Positions 16,211 through 23,848 of a stretch of 28,817 nt of DNA are shown here, piece by piece; within the stretch, counting starts at the first letter, position 1, and the number at the start of each line of letters is the position of its first letter. The translations under genes and the position numbers were made by a program. This DNA comes from an uncultured Oscillospiraceae bacterium. Its GTDB lineage: Bacteria > Bacillota > Clostridia > Oscillospirales > Ruminococcaceae. The notes beneath the pieces are model-generated. The model saw only the letters and a list, made by a program, of their open reading frames with translations. It was not told the origin of the DNA and made no database searches. The stretch spans positions 1-28,817 of the forward strand of contig CAKQGD010000021.1 of NCBI GenBank assembly GCA_934232845.1, read 5' to 3'.

Positions 16211-17292
16211 TGTGCGGCCCTCCATTCGGCCAAAATTTTGTCGATCTGTTCCTGTACGGTGGTGATTTCCTTGATCTCTCCGGCGTTGGCGCCGCAGAAG
16301 AAGAGTCCGTTTTCCCAGTCGCCGCGTACCGCCGCAATCAGCGCGGCGGAAATGCAGTACGGCGCGGTTTTTCTGTCACAGGGGGTAAGGCAGTTGATAC
16401 AGCGCCCGACGGGCGGCTGTGTGCCTTCGGCGACGCGCCGCATGAGCGGCGAGAGCAGCGCTCTGCCCGGCATGCCGACGGGGCTTTTGACAATGACAAT
16501 GTCCGAGGCTTTCGCGCGCACCAGCGCCTGTTTCAGGCCGTCCGCCGCGTCGCATTCCTCCGTTGCGATAAAGCGTGTCGCAAATTGCGCGCCCGCGGCG
16601 CCGAGTTTTTGATAATGGGCCAGCTCGGCGCCGCCTTTGACGCCGCCCGCCGTAAAAACGGGAATATCGCGGTCATATTTTTCGCGGTAGGGGGCGATTG
16701 CCGATAGCACCTCCGTGAGCAGCGCGTCGAGGGAGACGGGTCTGCCCGCCTGCGCCGCGGCGGCTTCTTCGGGAGAAAAGCCCAGATGTCCGCCCGCAAG
16801 CGGCCCCTCTAATACGAAAAAGTCCGGCACGGTGTGATACCGTGAGTCCCACAGGCGGCAGAGCACGCCCGCGGCACGGCCGCTGCTGACGATGGGGGCG
16901 AGGGCGGCGGTATCTCCGGCGTCCTTTGCGATGGCGGGCAGGTCCTTGGCAAGACCTGCGCCGCAGACAACGGCGTGTGCGCCCGCGCGCACCGCGATGC
17001 GCACACAGTCGGCGTATTGGGTGGTGGCGACCATCACGTTGACCGCGACAAGGCCGCTGCCGTCGGAAAGCGCTTTGGCACAGCGAATCTCTTTTTCGAG
17101 TGCGCGCAGGTTCGCGCCGAAGGGGTCGGTTTCAAAATCCGGCTCGTCAAAGCCGCAGAGGGCGGCGGAGACCGTTCCCATGCCGCCGCAGCGGGCGACG
17201 GCGCCGGCAAGGGATCCGAGGCTGACCCCGACGCCCATTCCGCCCTGCAGAATCGGAAGCGGCAGCTCACGGCCGCGCAGCGTCACAGCCAT
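16207..17292 (-). CDS. FMN-dependent nitronate monooxygenase-like / FabK-related oxidoreductase
   Basis: A 361-residue FMN TIM-barrel protein of the 2-nitropropane dioxygenase / FabK superfamily. It opens with LPLPILQGGMGVGVS, has flavin-binding segments such as VFTAGGVKGGAEL and GAQFATRFIATEE, and a Cys cluster near residue 300 (CINCLTPCDRKTAPYC) that FabK lacks. Its place between fabK and fabD, with overlaps at both ends (10 bases with fabK, 4 with fabD), argues for a role in fatty-acid synthesis, perhaps as a second enoyl reductase or an enoyl isomerase for unsaturated chains. That role is inference; nitronate oxidation is the nominal family activity. Confidence 0.85.
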   Translation of the reverse strand: MAVTLRGRELPLPILQGGMGVGVSLGSLAGAVARCGGMGTVSAALCGFDEPDFETDPFGANLRALEKEIRCAKALSDGSGLVAVNVMVATTQYADCVRIAVRAGAHAVVCGAGLAKDLPAIAKDAGDTAALAPIVSSGRAAGVLCRLWDSRYHTVPDFFVLEGPLAGGHLGFSPEEAAAAQAGRPVSLDALLTEVLSAIAPYREKYDRDIPVFTAGGVKGGAELAHYQKLGAAGAQFATRFIATEECDAADGLKQALVRAKASDIVIVKSPVGMPGRALLSPLMRRVAEGTQPPVGRCINCLTPCDRKTAPYCISAALIAAVRGDWENGLFFCGANAGEIKEITTVQEQIDKILAEWRAAQ

Positions 17293-18224
17293 GATTCACC
17301 CGCCGCCTGAGAAAGCGCGGCCCTTCCGTCCGAGACAAGCTCCTCGAGAATGACGCGCAGCGGGCGGATCTCATGCAGCAGCCCCGTGCTCTGCCCGGCC
17401 ATCAGGCTGCCGTTTTCGACGTCTCCGTCCACGACGGCGCGCCGCAGCGAGCCAAGCGTCAGGCGCTCGAGCTCTTCAAGAGGCAGCGCTTGCTTTTCCA
17501 TGCGGAGGTATTCCTTCGCCATGCGGTTTTTGAGAACGCGCACCGGTGCTCCGGAGGAGCGCCCCGTTACGACGGTGTCGCTGCCGCGCGCCGCGAGCAG
17601 CGCGCGCTTGTAGTTCTCGTGAATGGGACATTCCTCGCTGACAAGCAGGCAGGTGCCCACCTGTGCGCCGCATGCGCCCAGCAGCATTGCGGCCGCCAGC
17701 TGGCGGCCGCACGCGATGCCGCCGGCGGCGACGACCGGAAGATCGACCGCCTGCGCGGCCTGCGGCACGAGGGCCATCGTCGTCATCTCGCCGATGTGGC
17801 CGCCGGATTCGCAGCCCTCGGCGATCAGCGCGTCCGCGCCGAACTTTGCGAGCCGACGCGCCAGCAGGGCCGAAGCCACCACCGGCATTACAAAGACGCC
17901 GGCGTCTTTCCACAGGGGGATATATTTGCCGGGACTGCCCGCGCCCGTTGTGACGACGCGCACGCCTTCCTCGGCGACCACGCGGGCGATTTCGTCCGCA
18001 TGAGGATTCATCAGCATCAGATTGACGCCGAAGGGGCGGTCCGTGCGCTCCTTGGCGCTGCGGATCTCGGCGCGGGTGCGTTCGGCGTCGCAGCCGCCCG
18101 TGCCGATGACGCCGAGGCCCCCGGCGTTGGAGACGGCGGCCGCGAATTTGCCTGTCGCGATATTCGCCATGCCGCCCTGGATTACGGGAAATTCGATTCC
18201 AAGCAATTCGTTCAGTCGTTTCAT
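17283..18224 (-). CDS. fabK: Enoyl-ACP reductase FabK (FMN-dependent)
   Basis: Catalyses the last reduction of each fatty-acid cycle, using NAD(P)H and FMN; it replaces FabI. The 313-residue product begins MKRLNELLGIEFPVIQGGMA, has the GGLGVIGTGG and FGVNLML motifs, the GCESGGHIGE motif with the conserved His, and the flavin phosphate site VVAAGGIACGRQ and GAQVGTCLL. I use ATG 18222-18224, with GGGAG about seven bases before it; the frame extends to 18281 into the end of fabH but lacks support. The stop overlaps the next gene by 10 bases. FabK enzymes are not inhibited by triclosan, as known for the family. Confidence 0.93.
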   Translation of the reverse strand: MKRLNELLGIEFPVIQGGMANIATGKFAAAVSNAGGLGVIGTGGCDAERTRAEIRSAKERTDRPFGVNLMLMNPHADEIARVVAEEGVRVVTTGAGSPGKYIPLWKDAGVFVMPVVASALLARRLAKFGADALIAEGCESGGHIGEMTTMALVPQAAQAVDLPVVAAGGIACGRQLAAAMLLGACGAQVGTCLLVSEECPIHENYKRALLAARGSDTVVTGRSSGAPVRVLKNRMAKEYLRMEKQALPLEELERLTLGSLRRAVVDGDVENGSLMAGQSTGLLHEIRPLRVILEELVSDGRAALSQAAGESWL

Positions 18225-18277
18225 TCTGCCACTCCCGCCCGCCGGTGCGGGCCTTGTTTTTTCGGTTGTGCAAGCAA

Positions 18278-19225
18278 TCATTCAAATTCCAGAAGCGCGC
18301 CCGCCCAGGTCAGTCCGCCGCCGAAGGCGACGCACAGTGCCCGGGAGCCGGAGGGAAGTTTTCCGGACCGGTGCAGCTCATCGAGCAGAATGGGGACGCT
18401 TGCCGCGGAGGTGTTGCCGTACTCGGCGATGTTTTTGGAAACTTTGTGCGGAGGAATGCGGCATTTTCTCGCCGCGAGGTCGATAATGCGCGCGTTCGCC
18501 TGGTGAAAGACCACCTGATCGATATCGCCGATGGTCAGCCCCGTGCGCTCGAGCACCTGTCCGATGCAGCGCGGCACGGCTTCGACCGCAAAGCGGAACA
18601 CCGCCTGACCCTCCATCGAGACGTGCGGTTTTTCGCGCAGGCCGGGTCCGCAGACACGCAGAATTCTGTCGTCGCCGCCGCAACCAACCACGGCGTGCAG
18701 GCCGGTGTTTTCCGGGGAAAAGGACGCAACCGCGGCGCCGGCTCCGTCTCCGAACAGGATACAGGTGGAGCGGTCGCGCCAGTCGAGCACGCGGCTGAGA
18801 CATTCGCCGCCGACAATCAGCGCGTGCCGGTACGGTGACGCGGCCAGCAGGCACTCGGCCGTATGCAGCGCATAGAGAAAGCCGCTGCAGGCTGCGTTGA
18901 GATCGAAGCACATGCAGTCCTGCGGAAGCGAAAGCTCGCGCTGAAGCAGGCAGGCAGCCGACGGCACGATGGTGTCCGGCGTAAAGGTTGCGACGATGCA
19001 TACGCCGATCTGAGAGGGATCGAGATTTGCCTGTGCCAGCGCGCTGTGTGCGGCCTCGGTACAGAGGGAAAGATGCGTTTCCTTTTTGGCAACGTGTCTG
19101 CGCTCGATGCCGGTGCGGCTGCGGATCCATTCGTCGTCCGTGCGCACAATGCGTGCGAGATCGGCGTTTGAAACGGCCGCGGCCGGTATGGCGCTGCCCG
19201 TGCCGCAGATCTTGATTCCGTTCAT
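18278..19225 (-). CDS. fabH: Beta-ketoacyl-ACP synthase III
   Basis: Initiates fatty-acid synthesis by condensing an acyl-CoA primer with malonyl-ACP. The 315 residues carry the triad Cys113 (DLNAACSGF), His241 (VFHQANARI) and Asn271 (EYGNTSAAS), with WIRSRTGIERR near residue 33. The start ATG 19223-19225 has AAAGGAG six bases before it and follows acpP by 38 bases. The gene is followed by fabK after 53 bases. Confidence 0.97.
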   Translation of the reverse strand: MNGIKICGTGSAIPAAAVSNADLARIVRTDDEWIRSRTGIERRHVAKKETHLSLCTEAAHSALAQANLDPSQIGVCIVATFTPDTIVPSAACLLQRELSLPQDCMCFDLNAACSGFLYALHTAECLLAASPYRHALIVGGECLSRVLDWRDRSTCILFGDGAGAAVASFSPENTGLHAVVGCGGDDRILRVCGPGLREKPHVSMEGQAVFRFAVEAVPRCIGQVLERTGLTIGDIDQVVFHQANARIIDLAARKCRIPPHKVSKNIAEYGNTSAASVPILLDELHRSGKLPSGSRALCVAFGGGLTWAGALLEFE

Positions 19226-19263
19226 GGGGTTCTCCTTTCGGGATACGGCTTTTGAAGAAAAGC

Positions 19264-19494
19264 TCAGGCGCCGTGCTCCTCGAGGTACTTGAGAAAGTCG
19301 CCGACCGTCTTGAGCTCGGCCACGTCCTCGTCAGGAATGGAAACGCCGGTCGCTTCTTCAAACGCCATCAGCAGCTCGACAATCGCAAGGGAATCCGCGC
19401 CGAGATCTTCGGTGACGGAAGCTTCGGAAGTGACGAGGTCTGCGTCGCAGTCCAGCGTATCGACCAGAATGGCTTTGGCTTCTTCAAATTTCAT
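19264..19494 (-). CDS. acpP: Acyl carrier protein
   Basis: Carries growing acyl chains on a 4'-phosphopantetheine arm. The 76-residue acidic, four-helix protein has the attachment Ser35 in LGADSLAIVEL. ATG 19492-19494 is preceded by AAGGAG at nine bases. It is the first gene of the fab operon and its promoter is overlain by two inverted repeats (19523-19565). This acpP is more divergent than the typical E. coli type (GADSLAIVELLMAFEE), which is usual for Clostridia. Confidence 0.95.
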   Translation of the reverse strand: MKFEEAKAILVDTLDCDADLVTSEASVTEDLGADSLAIVELLMAFEEATGVSIPDEDVAELKTVGDFLKYLEEHGA

Positions 19495-19522
19495 AGGGAA
19501 TCGCTCCTTTGTATTAAAATTA

Positions 19523-19546
19523 TTTAACTAAAAAAATTTAGTTAAA
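19523..19546. promoter_or_regulatory. 24-bp palindrome, candidate MarR/FabT-type operator
   Basis: TTTAACTAAA (19523-19532) and TTTAGTTAAA (19537-19546) are perfect inverted arms around AAAA. The site falls just downstream of the expected acpP transcription start, where a bound repressor would block transcription. The MarR regulator encoded at 12261-12734 is the obvious candidate partner, by inference. Confidence 0.7.
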
Positions 19547-19565
19547 ATCATAAAAGGATTTTAAC
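19541..19565. promoter_or_regulatory. Second inverted repeat over the acpP -10
   Basis: GTTAAAATC (19541-19549) and GATTTTAAC (19557-19565) are perfect arms with a 7-base spacer. The repeat covers the -10 box and shares six bases (GTTAAA) with the neighbouring palindrome, so the two could be alternative or cooperative operator registers. Confidence 0.6.
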
Positions 19566-19585
19566 ACAGATTTTCCAAATGTCAA
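19558..19585 (-). promoter_or_regulatory. Sigma-A promoter of the fab operon
   Basis: On the minus strand a consensus TTGACA (19580-19585) is 16 bases from TAAAAT (19558-19563). The predicted start is near 19551, about 57 bases before the acpP ATG. Confidence 0.8.
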
Positions 19586-19719
19586 GCGGAAAGAAAAAAG
19601 CCGCGCCTCATTTTGTAAGGAGCGGCAAAAGAATTGCGTCGGATTTTTCCCAAAAAAGAAAAAATGACGAAGAAATCGAAAAAACATGTGTTACAAGCCG
19701 GTTCTGCGCAAAAAGAAAG

Positions 19720-19741
19720 GCCCCGCTTAAAAAAGCGGGGC
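19720..19741 (-). terminator. Intrinsic terminator after the DUF1307 lipoprotein gene
   Basis: GCCCCGCTT and AAGCGGGGC form a perfect 9-bp stem around four bases; on the minus strand it is followed by CTTTCTTTTT. It closes the trpS-lipoprotein unit before the fab promoter. Confidence 0.85.
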
Positions 19742-19767
19742 GCGGACAGAGAGAGCGAAAAAGCGGA

Positions 19768-20235
19768 TTATTCCTCAACCAGCTCATAGCCGTTTTCTTT
19801 CAGAGCGGCGATCGTCTTTTCGAGGGAGATTCCCTTCGACGTGCCTTCGATCTCAAGCAGCCCCTTCTCTGCGAGGGCGGAAGCGGACTGATCGACATCC
19901 TCCAGCGTGATCTCAAGGCGCAGCGGGTCCTCGGTCTGCTGTGCGGTCACACCCTCCACCGCAGTGTACTGCGCTCCCAGATCGGCAAAGACCGAGGAAA
20001 GCATCTCTTTCGCTTCGTCGTCGAGGGAGGAGGTGTCCACCTCCAGAGAGTTTACCATGCGGGTGATGCGGTCGCCTTTCGCGGTAAAGGTCATCGTCTC
20101 CGTCATGGGGAAGTCGTACATTCCCTCAGGGCTGCGCAGGGTGACGGTCTGCTCTTTTGCGCCGCAGGCGGCAAGTGCGAGGAGAAGGCATAGGGCGAGA
20201 ACGGCCGCGGCCGCTCTTTTGCACACATGTTTCAT
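19768..20235 (-). CDS. DUF1307 (YehR-like) lipoprotein
   Basis: A 155-residue secreted lipoprotein. The signal peptide has a basic start and hydrophobic core, ending in the lipobox LAAC with the lipidated Cys24. The mature part matches the YehR/DUF1307 pattern: alternating strands (MYDFPMTETMTFTAKGDRITRM), a helical middle, an ITLEDVDQSA stretch and a C-terminal helix ending in GYELVEE. Function of the family is unknown. The ATG 20233-20235 has AAGGAA upstream. It lies 83 bases after trpS on the same strand with no clear promoter of its own, so it may be read from trpS. Confidence 0.85.
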   Translation of the reverse strand: MKHVCKRAAAAVLALCLLLALAACGAKEQTVTLRSPEGMYDFPMTETMTFTAKGDRITRMVNSLEVDTSSLDDEAKEMLSSVFADLGAQYTAVEGVTAQQTEDPLRLEITLEDVDQSASALAEKGLLEIEGTSKGISLEKTIAALKENGYELVEE

Positions 20236-20318
20236 AGCGGCAGGTTCCTTTCTTTTCTTTTTTTAAAAAGTAGGGCAGGGCGGACAAAAGCACTCGGCCG
20301 CTGTCTTTCAAACGGAAA

Positions 20319-21329
20319 TCACAGCACAAAGCCGATTTTCTTATATACTTTTGCAAGTGTGCGGGAGGATAGGCGCATCGACTGCTCCGCGCCTTTTCGG
20401 CAGCATTCCTCCAGATAGGATTTATCGGCCATATAGCGGGCAAATTCGCCCTGAATGGGCGCAAGCGCGTCCGCAACGGTCTCGCCGACGGCGGTTTTGA
20501 ACTGCCCGTAGCCCTGCCCGTCGAACTCACGGACGATCTCGTCGTCGGTTTTTCCGGTAAAGGCGGAGTAAATCGTCATCAGGTTGCCGACACCCTCTTT
20601 GCCCTCGGCGCGGCAGACGCCGCTGCCGGAGTCGGTGACGGCGGACTTGAACTTTTTAATAATCGTGTCGCGCGGGTCGAGCACCGCCACATAGGATTTG
20701 GGGTTGGGGTCTGATTTGGACATTTTCTTCGTCGGGTCGGTCAGCGACATGATCTTTGCGCCTGCTTTGGGGAACAGGCAGTCCGGCATGGTGAACAGCC
20801 TGCCGTAGACGCCGTTCATGCGGTTGGCGATGTCGCGCGCCAGCTCAACATGCTGCTTTTGGTCGATACCGACGGGCACAAGGTCGGCCTGATAGAGCAG
20901 AATGTCGGCAGCCATCAGCGTCGGGTAAGTAAAGAGTCCCGCGTTGATGTTGTCCGCATAGCGGGCGGATTTGTCTTTAAACTGCGTCATGCGCGACAAT
21001 TCGCCGAACTGCGTGAAGCAGTTGAGCGCCCACATCAGCTGCGTGTGATGGGGATTTTGACTCTGGACGAAGAGAATACTTTTTTCGGGGGTGATGCCCG
21101 CCGCAAGCAGCATCGCAAAGCCCTCCATCGTGTTTCTGCGCAGGGCGGCGGGGTCCTGCCGCACGGTGGTGGCGTGCAGATTCGCGACCATGAACAGGCA
21201 GTTGTATTTTTCCTGAATCTCGCTCCAGTTCTTCACGGCGCCGAGGTAGTTGCCGATGGTGAACATCCCCGACGGCTGAATGCCGGAGAGAACGACAGGC
21301 TTCTTTTCGGGGGCGGCGGTTTCGCTCAT
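20319..21329 (-). CDS. trpS: Tryptophanyl-tRNA synthetase
   Basis: Class I synthetase that charges tRNA-Trp. The 336-residue product has the HIGH-equivalent PSGMFTIGNYLG at residues 19-30 and KMSKS near residue 203, and the length is typical. The ATG 21327-21329 has GAAGG nine bases upstream; a longer frame to 21470 crosses the promoter and hairpin region and is not supported. Upstream lie two promoter candidates with a terminator hairpin between them. I looked for a T-box consensus and did not find it. Confidence 0.96.
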   Translation of the reverse strand: MSETAAPEKKPVVLSGIQPSGMFTIGNYLGAVKNWSEIQEKYNCLFMVANLHATTVRQDPAALRRNTMEGFAMLLAAGITPEKSILFVQSQNPHHTQLMWALNCFTQFGELSRMTQFKDKSARYADNINAGLFTYPTLMAADILLYQADLVPVGIDQKQHVELARDIANRMNGVYGRLFTMPDCLFPKAGAKIMSLTDPTKKMSKSDPNPKSYVAVLDPRDTIIKKFKSAVTDSGSGVCRAEGKEGVGNLMTIYSAFTGKTDDEIVREFDGQGYGQFKTAVGETVADALAPIQGEFARYMADKSYLEECCRKGAEQSMRLSSRTLAKVYKKIGFVL

Positions 21330-21368
21330 TCTATGCAGCCTTCTTTCAAAATCTGACTTATTCCTTTT

Positions 21369-21397
21369 ATTATAGCACAAAAAGGTCCGTGCGTCTA
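21369..21397 (-). promoter_or_regulatory. Proximal trpS promoter
   Basis: On the minus strand TAGACG (21392-21397) and a perfect TATAAT (21369-21374) are 17 bases apart; the latter is an extended TGC-TATAAT. Start predicted about 35 bases before the trpS ATG. Confidence 0.7.
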
Positions 21398-21404
21398 TTA
21401 TAAA

Positions 21405-21440
21405 GAGAAAAGCCCGGTGCAGCCGAAGCAGACACCGAGC
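21405..21440 (-). terminator. Terminator or attenuator in trpS leader
   Basis: On the minus strand GCTCGGTG (21440-21433) pairs with CACCGGGC (21419-21412), including one G-T pair, around a 13-base loop, and is followed by TTTTCTCTTT. No gene on this strand lies upstream to be terminated, so it may attenuate transcription from the distal promoter at 21499-21527. Confidence 0.6.
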
Positions 21441-21498
21441 GAATCTCAAAGCATCGTAACCATAACACAAAAGTAAAATAACAAGAAATCATTTTACT

Positions 21499-21527
21499 AT
21501 AATAATACGGCGCAAAAACAGAATCAA
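21499..21527 (-). promoter_or_regulatory. Distal trpS promoter candidate
   Basis: On the minus strand TTGATT (21522-21527) is 17 bases from TATTAT (21499-21504). Its start would fall inside the AGTAAAAT/ATTTTACT inverted repeat, about 52 bases ahead of the leader hairpin. Confidence 0.5.
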
Positions 21528-21772
21528 GTCAAGCCTCCTCCCGCCCCGGAAATTGGCCTGACAGACAGCCGAAAGGCGGAAAGAAAAATGAAAGGAAGAA
21601 ATATGGGAACTGTGACAAACATGGCTTTTACGCTTGGAGGATCATCTCGGCGTTTATACAAGACGGTGCCCATGTCTTTTGCTATGAGGAGACAGAAGAA
21701 AGGCGGGTATTTTATAGAACAGTCTTTTGGCGCAAGCGGGTGTTTTATGCTCTGGTATCCCAGCGAAAAGAA

Positions 21773-21781
21773 TGGTATAAT
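21773..21781 (+). promoter_or_regulatory. Extended -10 promoter for the MerR gene
   Basis: TGGTATAAT is a perfect extended -10, 57 bases before the ATG at 21839. No good -35 is seen. Confidence 0.55.
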
Positions 21782-21838
21782 ATCAATAATTCTGCGAAGC
21801 GCAGGAAGTGCGCACGACGGAGAAAGGGGGCTGCCGTC

Positions 21839-22648
21839 ATGGACCGCTACCGCATCGGCACGATCGCCGGACTGCTCGGCATCTCTTCAGAGGCGCTGCG
21901 CCTTTACGAGCGCGAGGGCGTGATCGATGCCCGCCGGGAGGACGGCAGCGGGCGCTACCGCAGCTACTGCCATCAGGACGTGGGCGCTCTGCTGCGCGCA
22001 CGTACTTACCGCGGATACGGGTTTTCCCTGCGCGAGACGGGAGAGATGCTCAACGAAGAAAACGTCGATCGTCTGACCGCCCGCCTGTGCCGCCGGGAGG
22101 AGGAACTGGAACGTGAGCTTTGTCGAAAGCAGCGTACGCTTGCATTGCTGCGGGAGACGCGGCTACTGGCACAGGAGGCGCCGCGGACGCTGGGAATCGT
22201 GCGGGAGACCGTCTCGCCCGAAATGCTGCGTTTTGAATACATGTGCGAAGATGAGCTGACGCTGCCGCCGCAGGACAGAAGGAACTTTCGCGTGTGGTCC
22301 GCGGCGGCGCCGCTGACGTTCCCCTCGCAGCGGTATCATCTCGAAAAGGACGGCGCGATGCGGGTGTATATCGCGCTGGGCGCCTGTTTGGACGATGCGC
22401 GTGTGCTTTCCCTGCCGTTGGAGGGGGAGAGCATTCTGCGGCATCCTGCGCAGCGCTGTCTGTATACCGTTATCCGCGTGCAGGGCGCGGCGTCCAATGC
22501 GCTGCCGTGCCTAAAGCCCCTGTGGGAATACGCCGCCGCACACGGGCTGACGCCCTGCGGAGATGCCTTTGGCAGGGCCTTTCTTTCTTTTAATCAAAAA
22601 AACGAGTACACGCGCTTTCGGCAGGTGTGGCTTCCCGTGCGGGAATGA
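21839..22648 (+). CDS. MerR family transcriptional regulator
   Basis: A 269-residue regulator. The N-terminal winged helix (YRIGTIAGLLGISSEALRLY, residues 3-22, then GRYRSY near 38) is classic MerR; a coiled-coil helix spans about 75-115; and the C-terminal half of about 140 residues looks like a GyrI/BmrR-type ligand-binding domain, so a multidrug or small-molecule sensor is likely. There are no paired metal-binding Cys of the MerR/CueR type at the dimer helix end. The start ATG 21839 has AAAGGGGG eight bases upstream. It precedes the chromate transporter genes by about 80 bases on the same strand; a regulatory link is possible but unproven. Confidence 0.88.
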   Translation: MDRYRIGTIAGLLGISSEALRLYEREGVIDARREDGSGRYRSYCHQDVGALLRARTYRGYGFSLRETGEMLNEENVDRLTARLCRREEELERELCRKQRTLALLRETRLLAQEAPRTLGIVRETVSPEMLRFEYMCEDELTLPPQDRRNFRVWSAAAPLTFPSQRYHLEKDGAMRVYIALGACLDDARVLSLPLEGESILRHPAQRCLYTVIRVQGAASNALPCLKPLWEYAAAHGLTPCGDAFGRAFLSFNQKNEYTRFRQVWLPVRE

Positions 22649-22728
22649 GTTCTATTTTTTCAAAAAGCCCTTGACCTTACACCGGCTTGAGGGTTTATTC
22701 TTTTTATAGAGAAAAGGAGGGACGCGGC

Positions 22729-23310
22729 TTGAAGGAAGAAAGCCGTCTGCGCCTCGCGGCGCGGTTTTACTGGGAGTTTTTTAAGATCGGGTGTTTTACC
22801 TTCGGCGGAGGATGGAGCATCGTCGCCCAAATGCAGAAAAAGTTTGTCGAAGAAGAGCACTTGATTGAAAACGGAGATCTGCTTGACATGACCAGCATCG
22901 GCAAAAGCCTGCCCGGCCTGATGGTGGCGCACGCGTGCTATTTATTTGGCTATCATGTGGGCGGGGTGCCCTGCGGCTTTGCCTGTGTGCTGGGCTTTGT
23001 CACGCCGCCGGCGCTGATCTTAACCGTACTGGCCTACATCTATGTAGCCGTGCGTGACAACGTATGGGTAGGCCGGGCCATGGCGGGAATCCGCGGGGCG
23101 GTGGTGCCGATCGTCGCGTCGACGGTGCTTTCCATGCAGAAAAGCGCCTACCCCTACCGCATATGCGTCCTTGTCACGGCGGGCGCGCTGGCGCTTTATC
23201 TTTTTACAGACGTAAGCTGTGCGGTGATTGTGCTGCTGGGCGCAGCAAGCGGCCTTGCAATCAGCCGCTTTGAGCAGAAGAAGGAGGCGGAGAAAGATGG
23301 AGCTGTTTAA
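22729..23310 (+). CDS. chrA: Chromate transporter, first half (CHR family)
   Basis: A 193-residue membrane protein of the short-chain CHR family, whose members act as pairs equal to one long ChrA. It shows FFKIGCFTFGGGWSIVAQMQ near residue 17, MTSIGKSLPGLMVAHACYLFGY near 54 (where many relatives have a TPGP motif), and several hydrophobic helices. The start is TTG 22729-22731, eight bases after AAAGGAGG; the in-frame start further upstream lies before the ribosome site. It overlaps the second half by 14 bases. Substrate is nominally chromate or sulfate-like anions; natural substrate unknown. Confidence 0.88.
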   Translation: MKEESRLRLAARFYWEFFKIGCFTFGGGWSIVAQMQKKFVEEEHLIENGDLLDMTSIGKSLPGLMVAHACYLFGYHVGGVPCGFACVLGFVTPPALILTVLAYIYVAVRDNVWVGRAMAGIRGAVVPIVASTVLSMQKSAYPYRICVLVTAGALALYLFTDVSCAVIVLLGAASGLAISRFEQKKEAEKDGAV

Positions 23311-23827
23311 TCTGTATTTGAGCTTTGCAAAAATCGGCTTTACCAGTTTCGGCGGGATTTCAATGCTGCCGCTGATTTTTAACGAGGTGACCTCGCACGG
23401 CTGGCTGACCGCGTCGGAGGTGACGGACATCGTCGCCATCGCGGAGATGACGCCCGGTCCGCTGGGGCTGAACTGCGCGACCTTTGCGGGTATCCGCGCC
23501 TGTGGGCCGCTGGGAGCGGCGGCCGCCACGCTGGGGGTCCTGACGCCGACCTTTACCATCTGTTTTGCGGCGGCATTTTTCTTTGAACGCTTTAAAAACA
23601 GCAGCCTGATGCAGCGGGTGCTGCTGGGTGTACGCCCCGCCAGCCTCGGCCTTGTGGCGGGCGTCGTTGTGACGCTGTTTCGGTCGAGCTATTTTGAGGG
23701 CGGCGCGCCGCAGTGGACCGTACTGCTGATCGGCGTGATTGCCGCCGTCTGGCTTTGGAAAAGGAAGCCGTCGGTGCCCGCGGTGCTCGCCGGCTGCGCC
23801 GCACTGGGACTTTTGATCGTCCGGTAA
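23297..23827 (+). CDS. chrA: Chromate transporter, second half (CHR family)
   Basis: The 176-residue partner of the preceding gene, with FAKIGFTSFGGISMLPLI at the start and the intact family motif IAEMTPGPLGLNCATFAG around residue 49, then four or five further helices. ATG 23297-23299 has GGAGG nine bases before it, inside the end of the first gene. Both halves together should form one antiporter. A strong terminator follows at 23849-23892. Confidence 0.9.
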   Translation: MELFNLYLSFAKIGFTSFGGISMLPLIFNEVTSHGWLTASEVTDIVAIAEMTPGPLGLNCATFAGIRACGPLGAAAATLGVLTPTFTICFAAAFFFERFKNSSLMQRVLLGVRPASLGLVAGVVVTLFRSSYFEGGAPQWTVLLIGVIAAVWLWKRKPSVPAVLAGCAALGLLIVR

Positions 23828-23848
23828 GAGGCGCATTCCCGGCTGCGG

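Larger units (their letters stand above)
21330..21838. other. Divergent regulatory region between trpS and merR-type gene
   Basis: The 509 bases hold the two trpS promoters, a terminator-like hairpin, an 8-bp inverted repeat (AGTAAAAT at 21472-21479 with ATTTTACT at 21491-21498) and the extended -10 for the MerR gene. The MerR frame stays open upstream through about 21560 and reads with many aromatic and charged residues, yet lacks a start with a ribosome site; it may be a decayed remnant or chance. A 111-codon frame from 21588 is rejected because it runs 85 bases into the MerR gene. Confidence 0.5.

Noticed and set aside
17373..18506. 377-codon plus-strand frame opposite fabK and fabH
   Set aside because: Pure shadow of two confirmed genes, His/Arg-rich, no start signal.
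21330..21527. T-box riboswitch upstream of trpS
   Set aside because: The conserved T-box sequence (AGGGTGG-like with ACCGCG) and a specifier stem were not found.
21588..21923. 111-codon plus-strand frame before the MerR gene
   Set aside because: It overlaps the MerR gene in another frame by 85 bases, its end is Ser/Arg-rich shadow sequence, and its ribosome site is weak.
21839..23827. Acquired chromate resistance island
   Set aside because: No mobile-element genes, no flanking repeats, and codon use like the neighbours; short CHR pairs are common in the chromosomes of Clostridia.
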